DNA of 59,500 nt from Neocallimastix lanati (nom. inval.) (GCA_016946835.1 JACVTC010000016.1:1480501-1540000); one strand, 5' to 3'; numbered from the stretch's first letter, positions 10,701-21,347 are shown. The notes: a model not told the origin generated them from the sequence alone. Translations and numbers: made by a program.

Positions 10701-11173
10701 ATGATTGGTATGATCACAGTAATGTTATTACTGGACCAACCTATAAGGTATTAAATGCCCCAATTGAACATATTCCAGTTCATATTCGTGGAGGACAAAT
10801 CATTCCAACTCAAGGACCATCATTAACGGTTTATGAAAATCGTAACAAGCCATTTGAACTTTTAGTTGCTCTTGATAGGGAAAAGAAAGCTCATGGTATT
10901 TTATATCTTGATGATGGTATCAGTTACAATGTGGATGGTAAATTTAATGAAATTGAATACAATGTTGAAAACGGCACTCTCACAGCTAAGGGTAGTTACA
11001 ACTATGATGAACCACAAAATCTTCATGAAATTTCTATTCTTGGAGTATCTTCTAAACCATCAACAGTTACGGTTAATGATGCTGATGCTCAATTTGAATT
11101 CTCTAACAATGAATTAATCATCAAGAATCTTGATATTAGTATGAATGATGATTTTGTTGTTTCATGGAATTAA
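7745..11173 (+). CDS. Secreted trefoil-CBM26-GH31 alpha-glucosidase, copy 2 (complete)
   Basis: The gene encodes 1142 residues in one exon. A signal peptide (about 1-20) precedes a Lys-Arg pair at 23-24 that suggests Kex2-type processing. Three P-type trefoil domains (about 30-70, 88-127, 174-213) each show the CGY...C...GCCW...PWCF pattern. A linker of five PEPTPD units (about 139-170) separates trefoils 2 and 3. A CBM26-like starch-binding module follows (about 225-305; NLWAW, WPG, WYSYTF, NDG). The GH31 domain fills the rest, with the nucleophile Asp in WIDMNE (D715) and the acid/base Asp in HWLGDN (D825). GH31 retaining enzymes of this kind release glucose from maltose and starch oligomers; alpha-xylosidase activity is less likely but not excluded. 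Trefoils with GH31 recall animal sucrase-isomaltase and maltase-glucoamylase. Confidence 0.95.
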   Translation: MKFNSAVLIAKFAALSSAAGLIKRDDQCSCTVEPLARKDCGYIGINESACVSNGCCWDPSNVDGAPWCFYTASGGKTTECKSSESYSCEVDESSRTDCGYYGINESECVSRGCCWAESSTSGIPWCFNSKKNVNPEPSPEPTPDPEPTPDPEPTPDPEPTPDPEPTPDPESKNCPADEKSRVDCGYIGVTKRQCEAAGCCWAESETDGIPWCFNEVGKDIHIEKEGITVRFQKPYGWSTVNLWAWDDEDNNVYGEVWPGKTINDIGDGWYSYTFPSDVSSVNVLFNDGNNQTKDITNIKSSSCFKLVGDNVMKTDDCGLGPSGCSYTITNLKTSESGMTAVLDLEDRICEKYDIDIPKLDFQAKFETNDRLHIHIQPTDIEDYPHNVDVPEDAYPFEIEDGPNDDLQYSYELVDGETFKININRKDGTPVFESMSFIFERQYLEISKNVDSNSAIYGFGEVFGPYKRNSENTSHALWNADNADPVGQNLYGSHPFYIEIIDGKAYGFYLKNSHGMQFSIQDGLMTIQAIGGNFDMYFFMGPSMEDITKQYFQVIGAPALLPYWSLGWHQCRYGYRNIDEVREVVANYKKNNIPLDTMWIDIDYMENNKDFTYDAKNFPVSEMKKFVNELKSNHQYYINMIDPAIAKDDNYAPFSRGMEKDIFIKDKNGELFLGEVWPVNLNTAFPDWHHPNIVEYWTNEIKLFKDLAMTDGNWIDMNEAASFCNGACNSGSEDSKFKMGEFNPRNPPFAINNFGYEAPLKTKTLDMDVQYYGGLIDYDIHNMYGHMESIVSYEALLNIDPIKRPFLLSRSTFPGTGRYAAHWLGDNHSWWKDMYYSITGMLSFQLFGIPMVGSDTCGFQANADEELCARWMALGAFNPFGRNHNGLEWDNARIRSQEPYIWPKTAEASRRALAIRYKILPYMYTYLVRTHTHSEMILYSFAALWPNDATALGIDKQFLVGKGILITPVIEQGKTSVEGYFPEGIWYDWYDHSNVITGPTYKVLNAPIEHIPVHIRGGQIIPTQGPSLTVYENRNKPFELLVALDREKKAHGILYLDDGISYNVDGKFNEIEYNVENGTLTAKGSYNYDEPQNLHEISILGVSSKPSTVTVNDADAQFEFSNNELIIKNLDISMNDDFVVSWN

Positions 11174-11730
11174 ATAATCAATAAATAAAGAAAAATAAAA
11201 TGAAATAAAAAAAAGAAAAAAAAGAAAAAGAAAATTTAGAAATATTTAGAAATATTATATATACTTAATAAACAAATAATAAATTATAAATTATAAATTA
11301 TTATTATAACAAAATAATATTATTTTATAAAAATTTTATAAAATATAAATATTAAAATAGAATAATATTTAAAATTTATATAATGAGTAAATAAATATAA
11401 TAAAATAATAAAATATATAATATATTTGTAATAAATAAATTTTTAAATATAAATTTTAAATGTAATTTTAAAATAATATAATAAATTTAAAATTTCAAAA
11501 TAAAAATATCAATAATATAATAAAAAAATTTTACATTAAAAAATTTAATTAAGAAAAAAATAAAAAATATAAAATATAACTCATTATTTAAAAAAATAAA
11601 ATATTAAATAAAATAAATAAAAATTGATAAATTAAATAAATATAAATAGTAAAAACATAATTATATATAATTATAATTAAATATCAATTTAAAAAAAAAA
11701 AAATAATAATAAAATTTTTAAAAGTATTTA
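11174..11730 (+). other. Spacer: 3' flank of GH31 copy 2
   Basis: The first ~200 bp after the stop are nearly identical to the flank after copy 3 (28254-28440), including the AGAAAAAGAAAATTTAGAAA stretch, and then diverge by small indels. It is non-coding and probably contains the 3' UTR and poly(A) signal. Confidence 0.55.
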
Positions 11731-12660
11731 GAGGTATTTAAAAGTACAATATTCTATTAATAATTAAATGTTATAAATTAATATTAATGATTTATTTCCA
11801 CTAAAATAACTTATAAATATTTCATTTTTAATATAAGGTATTATTTTTTTTTACTTTACTTTTATTCTTTATTTTATAAATATTTTTGAATATAATTAAA
11901 AAAAAAATAATGTCCAAATGAAGAAAATTAATTTTATGAAAATTTTTTATTATTAAGAATACATAATGTATAATTTATATAATAATAACTTTAATATTGA
12001 CATTTAAATAATTTTATGATTATATTTTTGATTATAAAGTCTAATTAATATTTTTATAATTATATTCATAAATGCTTATTAAATTTTAAATTAAAATTTT
12101 GGAGAGTTCTAAATGAATATTTATATTAAATAAAATTAATAAAAAATTTTAATAATAATAAATAATACTTTGTATATAAATAAATAATAATAATAATAGT
12201 AATAGAGTTAATAATTAAAAAAAAAATAATTAATAAATCAATAAAATTTGTTTCATTTTTCATTCATAATATATGTTTTTATGTTAAAATTATCTTTAAA
12301 TGAAATTCTAACCGTTTAAAAAGAAGTTCATACTTATATATATATAAATTAAGCATTATTTTAATTTTTTTAGAATAAAATAAATATTGATTACTCATTG
12401 AATTAATTTAATTTATTTTTATTTTATATCTATTTTGTTCAATATATATCTTTTCATTTTTTTTTTTTTACATTATATAATATGCATATAATTATGAAAT
12501 TGTATTTAAAATTTTAAATATTAATATTTATTTGAGATGTTTTTCACATGAATGAATCCATTTTATCATTTATTTAATCGTAACAACAATATATGCAACT
12601 AAATATTAACTAAATTTAGGATAATTTGGAATATTTTATATATTTTATATTGTATATACT
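11730..12660 (+). repeat. Non-coding spacer module, first copy downstream of GH31 copy 2
   Basis: Landmarks are TTTAAAAGTACAATATTCT (11739), AAAGTCTAATTAATATTTTT (12037), GAGATGTTTTTCACATGAATG (12534) and AACTAAATTTAGGATAATTTGG (12607). They occur in the same order as in 5100-6310. No ORF of note. Confidence 0.6.
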
Positions 12661-12829
12661 ATGTAAAACTTAACACTTTTGATCTTTTTTTATTTTTTTT
12701 TTTTAAAAAATATAAAATAATAATATATATAATTTAATAAATAAAAATATAAAAATATAAAATAATTATATATATAATTAAATAAAAAATAAAATAAATA
12801 TAAAATAATAATTATAAATAAAATACATT

Positions 12830-13579
12830 TTGAATAAAAAAATGAGAATAAAATTTAAAAAATTAATAAATAAATTATTTTTATTTAAATTAATTTTACT
12901 TAGCATTTAATTTATTACAGTTTATAATTAAATATTTATAAATATTAATATTTGAAGAGTCATAATATATTTTTATTTTTATAATATTTATATTGTATAA
13001 TGGATTAAATTTTTATAATACTAATATAATAGAAGAAAATAATCCATAATAATTTTTACTAAATAAATTATAAATTTAATATAAAATAATAATAAATATT
13101 ATTATTTTATATTAAATTTATAATTTATTATTATTATTATATTACAATAATAATAATAACAATAATAATAATTTTTAGGAATAAATTAAAATTATGCACT
13201 TTAATAAGGATAAAATAAAAAATATTTATGTAGTTAATAAATGAATAAATAAATAAAGATTAAAGTTTGCAATAATTGCGGCTGTAAAAAAAAAAAAAAA
13301 AAAAAAAAAAAATTTAATAAGGTTAATAATTAAAAAAAAATAATAATTAATACAATAAAATTTGTTTCATTTTTTATTAATTATATATTTTTTTATATTA
13401 TAATTATCTTTAAATGAACTTCTAAACGTTTAAAAAGAAATTCATTTTTTTTTAAATATATTCAGATTTATTTTAATTTTTTATAATAAAATAAATATAG
13501 ATTACTTATTAAATTAATTTATTTTATTTTTATTTTATTTCTGTTTTATTTTCATTTTATATCCATTTTGTTTGATATA

Positions 13580-13611
<32 letters not shown>

Positions 13612-14066
13612 AATTATATATATATAATTAAAAAATTATATTTAAAATTTTAAATATAAATATTTATTTGAGATGTTTTTCACATGAATGAATCTATTAT
13701 TCAACTATTTAATCGTTACAACAATATATACTACTAAATATTAACTAAATTTAGGATAATTTGGAATATTTTAAAAATTTTATAATAGTATACCTTATAA
13801 TTTTTATAATTTTTAATCATCATTTTTGATCTTTTTTTTTTTTTTACGGAAATATTTTTTTTATTATAAATTAAATTTAATTATATTAATTAAATTTATA
13901 CATTTTAATTTTAATTTTAATTTTAATTTTAATTTTGATTTTAATTTTAATTTTAATTTTAATTTTAATTTTGATTTTAATTTTAATTTTAATTTTAATT
14001 TTAACTTTAATTTTAGTTTTAATTTTAATTTTAATTTTAATTTTAATTTTAATTTTTATTATTATA
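12830..14066 (+). repeat. Non-coding spacer module, second copy, split by the copia element
   Basis: This matches the reverse complement of about 2490-3480 landmark by landmark, ending in about 25 TTTTAA hexamers (13899-14056). It continues beyond the retrotransposon at 20571-20625. The insertion point is exactly where the uninterrupted copy at 2460-2500 reads through. The ORF of Phe-Asn repeats across the hexamers is not a gene. Confidence 0.65.
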
Positions 14067-14390
14067 TTTTAAAATATATGTTATTTTTGTTTAGTTTTTA
14101 TTATGTGATCACTTTATTTATTTTATTATAATTTTATTATTATTTTAATAACTATGTATTTTTAGTAATATTTGATTATAGGATTAATTATCATAATCCT
14201 TAAATGTATATACATTAATAAAATTTAATTTAACTATATTAGTTATAATTGTAAATATATGATGTACATCATTAATACGCCTCATAATATTTTACATTAT
14301 ACAAAATAATGAAAAACATATTTAATTTAATAAATAAGTAAATCTTAATTATACAAGACTTAATTAAAATATTAAACTTTATTTTTAACA
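14067..14390 (-). repeat. 3' LTR of the copia element
   Basis: On the minus strand it begins TGTTAA next to the polypurine tract and ends TTTTAAAA rather than the usual CA. The end is fixed by the target-site duplication and by the primer site abutting the other LTR. Confidence 0.9.
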
Positions 14391-14402
14391 TTCCCCCTAA
14401 AG
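14391..14402 (-). other. Polypurine tract of the copia element
   Basis: On the minus strand this reads CTTTAGGGGGAA, immediately before the 3' LTR, and is the expected plus-strand primer site. The pol stop codon TAG (14397-14399) lies within it, so coding sequence and replication signal overlap. Confidence 0.85.
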
Positions 14403-17026
14403 TTTAATATTGTTTAGATCATAGAGAATATTATTTCTAAACCTGGTCATTAAAGTAGAATTTAGATATTTGGTAAATCCATCGGATAAGTTATTTTCAG
14501 ATTTTATATACTTTAAATTAATATAACCTTTCTTGATTAATTCTCTTATACTGTGATATCGAAGGTCGATGTGCTTGGATTTCGGATTAATAGTTTCATT
14601 TTCGCAATTGTAAATTGAAGCTTTATTATCGGTGTTTATTGTAATAACATCCTGCTTAAGTCCAAGTTCTTTAAATATATTTCTATACCAGAGACAGTGT
14701 CTTGCACACTCATGAATTCCATAATACTCACTTTCCGCAGTAGAAACTGAAACACAATGTTGCAGTTTGGAATACCAACTAGTAGGAGCTGAGTTTATCA
14801 TCATTACAAATCCAGTAGTTGACTTCCTTGTTTCCTTATCACCACCTAAATCGGCGTCAACATAAACATTAAAATTAAAAGTATTAGTATAAGTGAATTT
14901 AATTCCATAATTAGGATTACCTTTCAAGTATCTAAAAATTTTTAGTACATTGTACCAATCTTCGTATGTTGGATTATCGGATTTTCTGGAAGCTTTACTC
15001 ACAGAAAATAATATGTCCGGCCTCGTGCTGATAGCTAAATATAACAAGGATCCTATAGCTTGCTTATATTTTGTTACATTAAATTTTTTACTCCTTAATT
15101 CAATAGACTCGATTGGTGTTGTATTTGATACTGGATTATATTTATTGATATTAAACTTATTTAAAATTTCATTAAGATATTTCTTCTGATGGATAATATA
15201 ACCATCATTACATTTTTCAAACTTTATACCTATAATAAAGTCTACTTCACCTACATCTGTAGCTTCAAAATTATTTTTAATTAAAGATTTTGTTTTAACT
15301 ATTTGATCATACTTCCCAGCAACAATTATATCATCCACATAAACTGCTAATAAGCATATAATCTTGTTAGTTTTATCCCTTTTAATGTAAACACATGGAT
15401 CACTTAAAAATCTATTAAAATTCAATTCTAACAATACCTTGTTAAGGGTCTCATTCCACATCCTTCCGGATTGCCTTAAACCATATAAAGCTTTATTCAA
15501 TTTGCAATACCCCTTTTTATTCATTCCTTCTGGCAGTAGCATATAAATGTCTTCGTCCAGCTTTGCGTTTAGATAAGCCGCTTTAATATCCATTTGATGT
15601 ATTTGAAATTTATTTTGAACAGAAATAGCTATTATTATTTTGAGCGTGTCTTGTTTAAGGGTAGGTGAAAAAGTATTCTTGAAATCAATTCCATACACCT
15701 GGCTATACCCCTTAGCTACTAATCTAGCTTTATATTTGATTATCTTACCTTCAGAATCTTTCTTATGTTTAAGGACCCACCTTGTTGAAATAACATTGGC
15801 ATCTTTTGGTACTTTACGGATTATTGAAAATACATTCATTTTCTTCATATTGTTTAGTTCTTCATCCACTGCCTTCAACCACATGTCTTTATCTTTCATG
15901 GAAAATATCTCTTTATAACTGCGTGGTTCAATAGAATTATTATTATCTACAGCTAGAAAAGCATTAGTACCTATTATATCATCTATACTAAATGATTTAT
16001 ATTTTTTTGATGGGTGTCTTACAATATTATATTCATCTTTATAAATTTTTTTACGTTTGTTATTATTTTTCTTAACATATATGATACTATTTTTATTAAC
16101 CTGTTTATGGCTATCATTTTTGTTATTTTTCACACTTTGCTTTCTAACGCTTTGTTTTTGTGTATTATTGCCATTTTTATTATTACATTTATTATTTAAA
16201 CCGTTTGAAGTCCTTGAAGGTTCTTTTAATTTATTTAGCAAGAATTCTGTGGATTCTTGTTTATTTTTATATTTCTTATTAATAGTTATTTTATTAATAA
16301 CATTCTTATTATTATTCATATTGTCACTATTATTATTACTAACTGCATTACTTATCTTTTGTTCATTTCTTATGTTATAATTATTTACAATTTCATTCAC
16401 ATTCTTATCATTGTAAACATTACAATTTAGTTTATTTTGTTTTGAATTCGAATTTCTAATTGCAAATTCACGCAAAAATCTATCTCGTAAAATATGTTTC
16501 CTACAGACATTATTTTCATTGATATTAATTCCTGATATATCCTGTGAAATATATTTTTCACTATCTGGTTCATTTTTATTTTTTATTTGATTATTTGAAT
16601 TTGAATTATTTTTAATTACTATATTTATTGGTTTATTTACACTTATATTAGAATTATTATCAATAGGGTTAATATTATCAATATTTAAATTATGATTTAA
16701 ATCATTCCCCATGTAATTGTTATTTATATTATTATTATTTACATTAGAACTATAACCGTTATTTGAGTAATTATAATTATTACTTACTTCATTAGAATAA
16801 TCAGAATTTTTATTTATATTTAAATTTAAATTATTTTTGCTTAAATTTATTTTGTTTATTCCTATGTTATTTACTTTTTTATTTATTGATTCAAAATAAT
16901 TCAAATTTTTACTTACGTCTGAATTTAAATTATCTTTAATATCTGCTCCTGTATTTATTCCTGAATTTGTTATTTGATTTTTGTCTAAATTTACTTGATT
17001 ATTTCGAATTAATTCATTTGAGGTAA

Positions 17027-17072
<46 letters not shown>

Positions 17073-19055
17073 TTCAATTAAATTATCAATATTAAATCTT
17101 TCTTTATTTCCATTATGAAAATCCTTATTATTTTCTTCTTGGAAATAAATGGAATTAATATTTTTCTGATTAAAATTATTTAAATTATGATTTATAACAT
17201 TTGAATTAGTTTTATTATTATTATCTAAATTTAATGATTGATCATTAAATTTATAATTTAAATTATTTAATTGGTTGTTTAAATTAGGAATTGAAAAATT
17301 TTTATTATTGTTATCTTCAAAATTATTGTTATGTTGTGGAGGTCCAATAATATTATTTTGATTTTGTAAAATTAAATTATTTTGATTTTGATCCATATTA
17401 ATAAAATTATTATTATTTGGACGATATATATTATTATAGTTATGTTCATTGATTAAATTATTAATTTCGTTAATTTTGGTATTATTATTATTATTATTGT
17501 CATTATTATTATTGTTTATATTATAAATTATATTGTATTCATTATTCTCATCATTTATATTATTTCCATTATCATCACTATTCATATAGTCTATCTCTTC
17601 ATCTTCATAATAATTAGTAAAATTTATATTATCCGGTGATGATAGAGGAGCACTTAAATTTGCAGGTTCATCCTCAAGAAACTCTACAGTGCGAGCTAGA
17701 ATTATTTTGTTATTTTTAATATCATATATTTTGTAAGCGGTATGGTTTATTTCATCGTATCCGAGAAAGATACCAGGGAGAGTTGTATTGCAAAACTTCT
17801 TCCTAAATTGTTTTGGAACGTAAAAATATACACGACAACCAAAGACTCTAAATTTATTGTAGTCAACTTTACTTTTAAACAAGATTTCATATGGTACTTT
17901 GTTATTGTTGCCTTTATGTGGCAGTCTGTTGTGTATATAATTTGCTGTGGATACAGCATCTTCCCAAAATTTATGGTTTAACTTTGCATCATTAAGCATA
18001 GCATCACCATTAGATATTAGTGTCCCATGAAGTCTTTCCACCCTACCATTTTGTTGTGGATTATGAGCAATAGTATGCTCATGTATTATTCCTGTTCTTT
18101 CGTAGAATTCGTTGAAATTATTGTTAAAGAATTCTGTACCGTTATCAGTTTTAATATATTTAATATTACAATTATCAAATAAGTTTTTGATTTGATTGTA
18201 CCATATAATAAAGGTTTTAAATGTATCACTTTTTCTCTTTATGAAGAGGACCCAACTATATCTTGAATAATCGTCAAGAATAGATAAAAAATATTTATTC
18301 CCGTAAATAGAATAATCGGGAACGAACACTAAGTCCATATGAATAAGTTCAAATGGTTTTGTCATATGGTTGGTGGATGGTTTATAGGGGAGGTTTTTTA
18401 ATTTTGAACAAGAACAAATTTTGCATTTGTGTTTTATATATATTTTATTTAATTTATCTTTAATAGAGTCAATATTAAAATGACCCATTCTTCTATGCCA
18501 TAAATCCATATTAGAATCGTTTATAGCATTTTGTATATTATAACATACAACATTATTTGAATTATTATTTATATTATTTTTACTAGTTAGTATTTTGTAA
18601 ACTTTTGAATTGTTAGCGTATGATGTATAAATTCGTTTTCCATTATCATTATATAAGATGGCACAGTTTTTATTATCATACTTATTTTTACAAAATACAG
18701 TTTTATAATTATCTTTACTTAAATGATCTATAGAAATTAGACTTCTTTTAAAGGATGGCACATATATAACATCATTCAAAATAATTTTATGATTGTTAAT
18801 TAAACCAATATAATTACCAATACTTTTGGATTTTACCATTCCTCCATTAGCAAAATATATAGTTATATGAAAATCACGTGTATTCACTAAATTATTTTCA
18901 TCATGGGTCATGTGGTATGACGCCCCAGAATCTAATGTCCATATAGTAATGTTGTTGTTATTTTTATTAATTTTATTTTCTTTGTTATTATTACGTTTTT
19001 TATACTTGGCAGTATAATAACTTAAGCTCTGCCTAGTATATTGTTTTAATGAAAA
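14397..19055 (-). CDS. pol: Copia Pol polyprotein (protease, integrase, reverse transcriptase, RNase H)
   Basis: The frame is open from 19070 to the TAG at 14397-14399, about 1550 codons. The first internal ATG is at 18911, but the protease motif DSGAS (18918-18932) lies upstream of it, so translation probably enters from gag by a -1 shift. Protease is followed by an integrase with an HHCC zinc region (WHRRMGH...CKIC) and DDE core (IKTDNGTEF, PQQNGRVER). Reverse transcriptase shows the catalytic YVDD at about 15330-15341, and RNase H shows VYVDAD and STAESEYY. Integrase and reverse transcriptase are separated by roughly 550 residues very rich in Asn, far longer than the usual connector in this superfamily. 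No disabling mutation is visible. Confidence 0.93.
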
Positions 19056-20104
19056 TTTTTGATATTGGTTTTATTTTTTGGGATTCTTGTTGTTACGCAG
19101 TTGGATTGACTTTCCTCCCTTTCATCATTATAGTCCATATTTAAGGCATTACTGTATATATCTACATACCTTTCAGATTCTTCTTCTTGCTCATTGACTT
19201 CTACGTTATCTGCATGTTGTTGGTGTTTCATTTTCTTCTCTTTGTAGTGTCTTTTACCATATTTATCGTACACTACACCTCCATGAATTCTTCCATTCTT
19301 GAGGCACTCACGTGATATATGGCCAAATCCGCCACAATTGTGGCACTTTATATTTTTCCTATTTTTCTTGCTAAGATTTCTATTTTGTTTATATCTTTTG
19401 ACACTTTCTATTGTTTTTGTTTCACTACTAAATGCTTTTGTTTTCTCTTGCTTAATTCTTAAGCTATTTAAGAACTTTATCTTTGGAATTGATGTTTTTA
19501 ACATATCGCAACATCTATTCCAATCATTTTGAAAACCTAACATATTTGTTAATTGGGTAATGTCTGATGGAAGAGCATTATATAAATAGTTGAATTTTCT
19601 TTCATCACTGACTTTATCACCTAATTCTTCTAATTTATTAAATGTGACTTCCATGTTGGATATGAATATTCCTATGTCTGAAGATTTATCATAGGTCATA
19701 TTCTCTAATTTTTCATTTAGTTGTAATTTCATTTCCTCTTTACCTTTAGTAAAAGTCTTTTTCAATAACTCCCATATTTCATATGCGGAACTGTTTTTGA
19801 AGTCAATACTTAACTTTATTTCATTTTCTAAATTCATACTGATGTATCTTTTTGCTTTGCTGTCACCAACTATCATATTTTTCGTGACTGATTTATGATA
19901 GTATATCTCAGTTCCTCTAATTTTAATTCCCTTTGAAGATTCAAAATTTTCTGAGTTTTTCGAGATCTTCTTCATGTTGTTTTCGTAGATATATTGATCT
20001 AATTCATTGGCTGTTAATATTAGATCCATATCTGATGCCCAAAGAGGATAGGTTTCGACAGTAAGTTTTTTGTTGCTTAAAATATTAAATGATCTATCTT
20101 CCAT
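19046..20104 (-). CDS. gag: Copia Gag capsid protein
   Basis: The protein has 352 residues. The N-terminal half is a helical capsid-like region typical of copia Gag (LWASDMD, YEIWELLKKTF, YNALPS), and a basic stretch (about 236-253) precedes one CCHC zinc knuckle (C254, C257, H262, C267). It forms the particle that packages the element RNA. The start at 20104 follows a 5' leader of about 137 bp after the LTR. The stop at 19046-19048 lies inside the open pol frame, giving an overlap of about 25 bp. Confidence 0.92.
   Translation of the reverse strand: MEDRSFNILSNKKLTVETYPLWASDMDLILTANELDQYIYENNMKKISKNSENFESSKGIKIRGTEIYYHKSVTKNMIVGDSKAKRYISMNLENEIKLSIDFKNSSAYEIWELLKKTFTKGKEEMKLQLNEKLENMTYDKSSDIGIFISNMEVTFNKLEELGDKVSDERKFNYLYNALPSDITQLTNMLGFQNDWNRCCDMLKTSIPKIKFLNSLRIKQEKTKAFSSETKTIESVKRYKQNRNLSKKNRKNIKCHNCGGFGHISRECLKNGRIHGGVVYDKYGKRHYKEKKMKHQQHADNVEVNEQEEESERYVDIYSNALNMDYNDEREESQSNCVTTRIPKNKTNIKNFH
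19052..19058 (-). promoter_or_regulatory. Candidate -1 ribosomal frameshift site between gag and pol
   Basis: In the gag frame the bases read A AAT TTT, which fits the X XXY YYZ slippery rule, one codon before the gag stop. Pol is in the -1 frame, and the only window for a shift is 19046-19070. No downstream pseudoknot was worked out. Confidence 0.5.
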
Positions 20105-20227
20105 TATTGAATAACTAAGATTTAATTAAAATAAATTTCGGAATCTTGAAATTTCAATTTACTTTTATTTTTTTTTATTGTTGGAATATAAATTATTATT
20201 GATGTTTATAAACTAACTAGAGCTAAC

Positions 20228-20241
20228 TGAGACTCTTAATC
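20228..20241 (-). other. Copia primer-binding site, complementary to a tRNA-Lys(CUU) anticodon arm
   Basis: The plus strand reads TGAGACTCTTAATC, directly abutting the 5' LTR. From memory this equals the 5' anticodon stem, loop (anticodon CTT) and first two bases of the 3' stem in metazoan-type tRNA-Lys(CUU). The same 14 bases abut a different LTR at 20856-20869. This implies priming by a tRNA cut in the anticodon region, as known for Drosophila copia with initiator tRNA. Confidence 0.7.
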
Positions 20242-20565
20242 TTTTAAAATATATGTTATTTTTGTTTAGTTTTTATTATGTGATCACTTTATTTATTTTA
20301 TTATAATTTTATTATTATTTTAATAACTATGTATTTTTAGTAATATTTGATTATAGGATTAATTATCATAATCCTTAAATGTATATACATTAATAAAATT
20401 TAATTTAACTATATTAGTTATAATTGTAAATATATGATGTACATCATTAATACGCCTCATAATATTTTACATTATACAAAATAATGAAAAACATATTTAA
20501 TTTAATAAATAAGTAAATCTTAATTATACAAGACTTAATTAAAATATTAAACTTTATTTTTAACA
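20242..20565 (-). repeat. 5' LTR of the copia element
   Basis: It is 324 bp and identical by eye to 14067-14390. It should carry the element promoter and start the genomic RNA. Identity of the two LTRs implies insertion too recent for mutations to build up, or gene conversion. Confidence 0.9.
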
Positions 20566-20632
20566 TTATATTTTATTTTTGTAAAAAATATAAAGAAAAT
20601 TAATTTAAAATAAATTAAAATTAATTTTTCAT

Positions 20633-20966
20633 TGTTTTATTATTTTCTGTTATGTTTGTTATGCTGAATATAAATAATGAGATTTTAAAGTATGAAAATT
20701 TTTGTTATATTTTTATGAGCCACATTTAGTAGAAATAGTAATATAATTTTCTAAATTTGTAAATCTTTGTAAATTCCAAATGTATATAAATATTTTAATA
20801 ATAAATAAAGTTTATACTATAAAAACAAATTATCTACTTATTCTATTTTCTATTAGATTAAGAGTCTCATTTTACAATGTCTAAAATTGATATTGCTCTT
20901 CCCAAAAATGATCGCCTTGAATCGAAGAATTTTGAGTTCTGGTATCGTAATATACGTAACATATAA
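20633..20966 (+). mobile_element. 5' remnant of a second copia element: LTR, primer site and start of gag
   Basis: An LTR-like segment with an uncertain left end ends at 20855. It is followed by the 14-base primer motif (20856-20869) and an ATG at 20877 opening 29 codons (MSKIDIALPK...FEFWYRNIR) before a stop at 20964-20966. The short peptide resembles the beginning of copia Gag proteins. The rest of the element is missing, replaced by AT repeats. Part of the LTR end (about 20790-20855) recurs at about 22970-23040. Orientation is opposite to the intact element. Confidence 0.7.
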
Positions 20967-20979
20967 GTATATAAAATAA

Positions 20980-21303
20980 AATAAAAATAAAATAAAATAA
21001 TTAGTTGAAATATAAATATAAAGTACAGATTGAATAAAATAAATAAAATAAAATTAAAATAAAATAATTAGTTGAAATATAAATATAAAGTACAGATTGA
21101 ATAAAATAAATAAAATAAAATAAAATAAATATCTATTATTATTTTTTATTTAAGAATATTAAAGATCAATGTTTTTGAAATGAAAATTTTTTTACATTTT
21201 TATTATATTTAATTAATGATGTAATTTAATATATAAAACAGTATTATTGATTGTTAATAATCTCATTAAATATAAATTAGTTTTTTAGTTTTCTAACATA
21301 TAT

Positions 21304-21347
<44 letters not shown>

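Larger units (their letters stand above)
14067..20565 (-). mobile_element. Ty1/copia LTR retrotransposon, apparently intact, very recent insertion
   Basis: The element spans 6499 bp. Two 324-bp direct repeats (14067-14390 and 20242-20565) are identical by eye, and a 5-bp TTATA target duplication flanks them (14062-14066 and 20566-20570). Read on the minus strand it contains, in order, the 5' LTR, a primer-binding motif, a gag ORF with a CCHC knuckle, a pol ORF ordered protease, integrase, reverse transcriptase, RNase H, and a polypurine tract against the 3' LTR. Integrase before reverse transcriptase places it in Ty1/copia. Neither ORF has an internal stop. It interrupts the spacer module between GH31 copies 2 and 3. 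Confidence 0.95.

Noticed and set aside
13826-14131. 101-codon ORF rich in Phe-Asn repeats
   Set aside because: Produced by TTTTAA hexamers in the spacer module and runs into the copia LTR.
20228-20241. Part of a tRNA-Lys gene
   Set aside because: Only the anticodon-arm bases are present; no D arm, T arm or acceptor stem lies around the motif at either copy.
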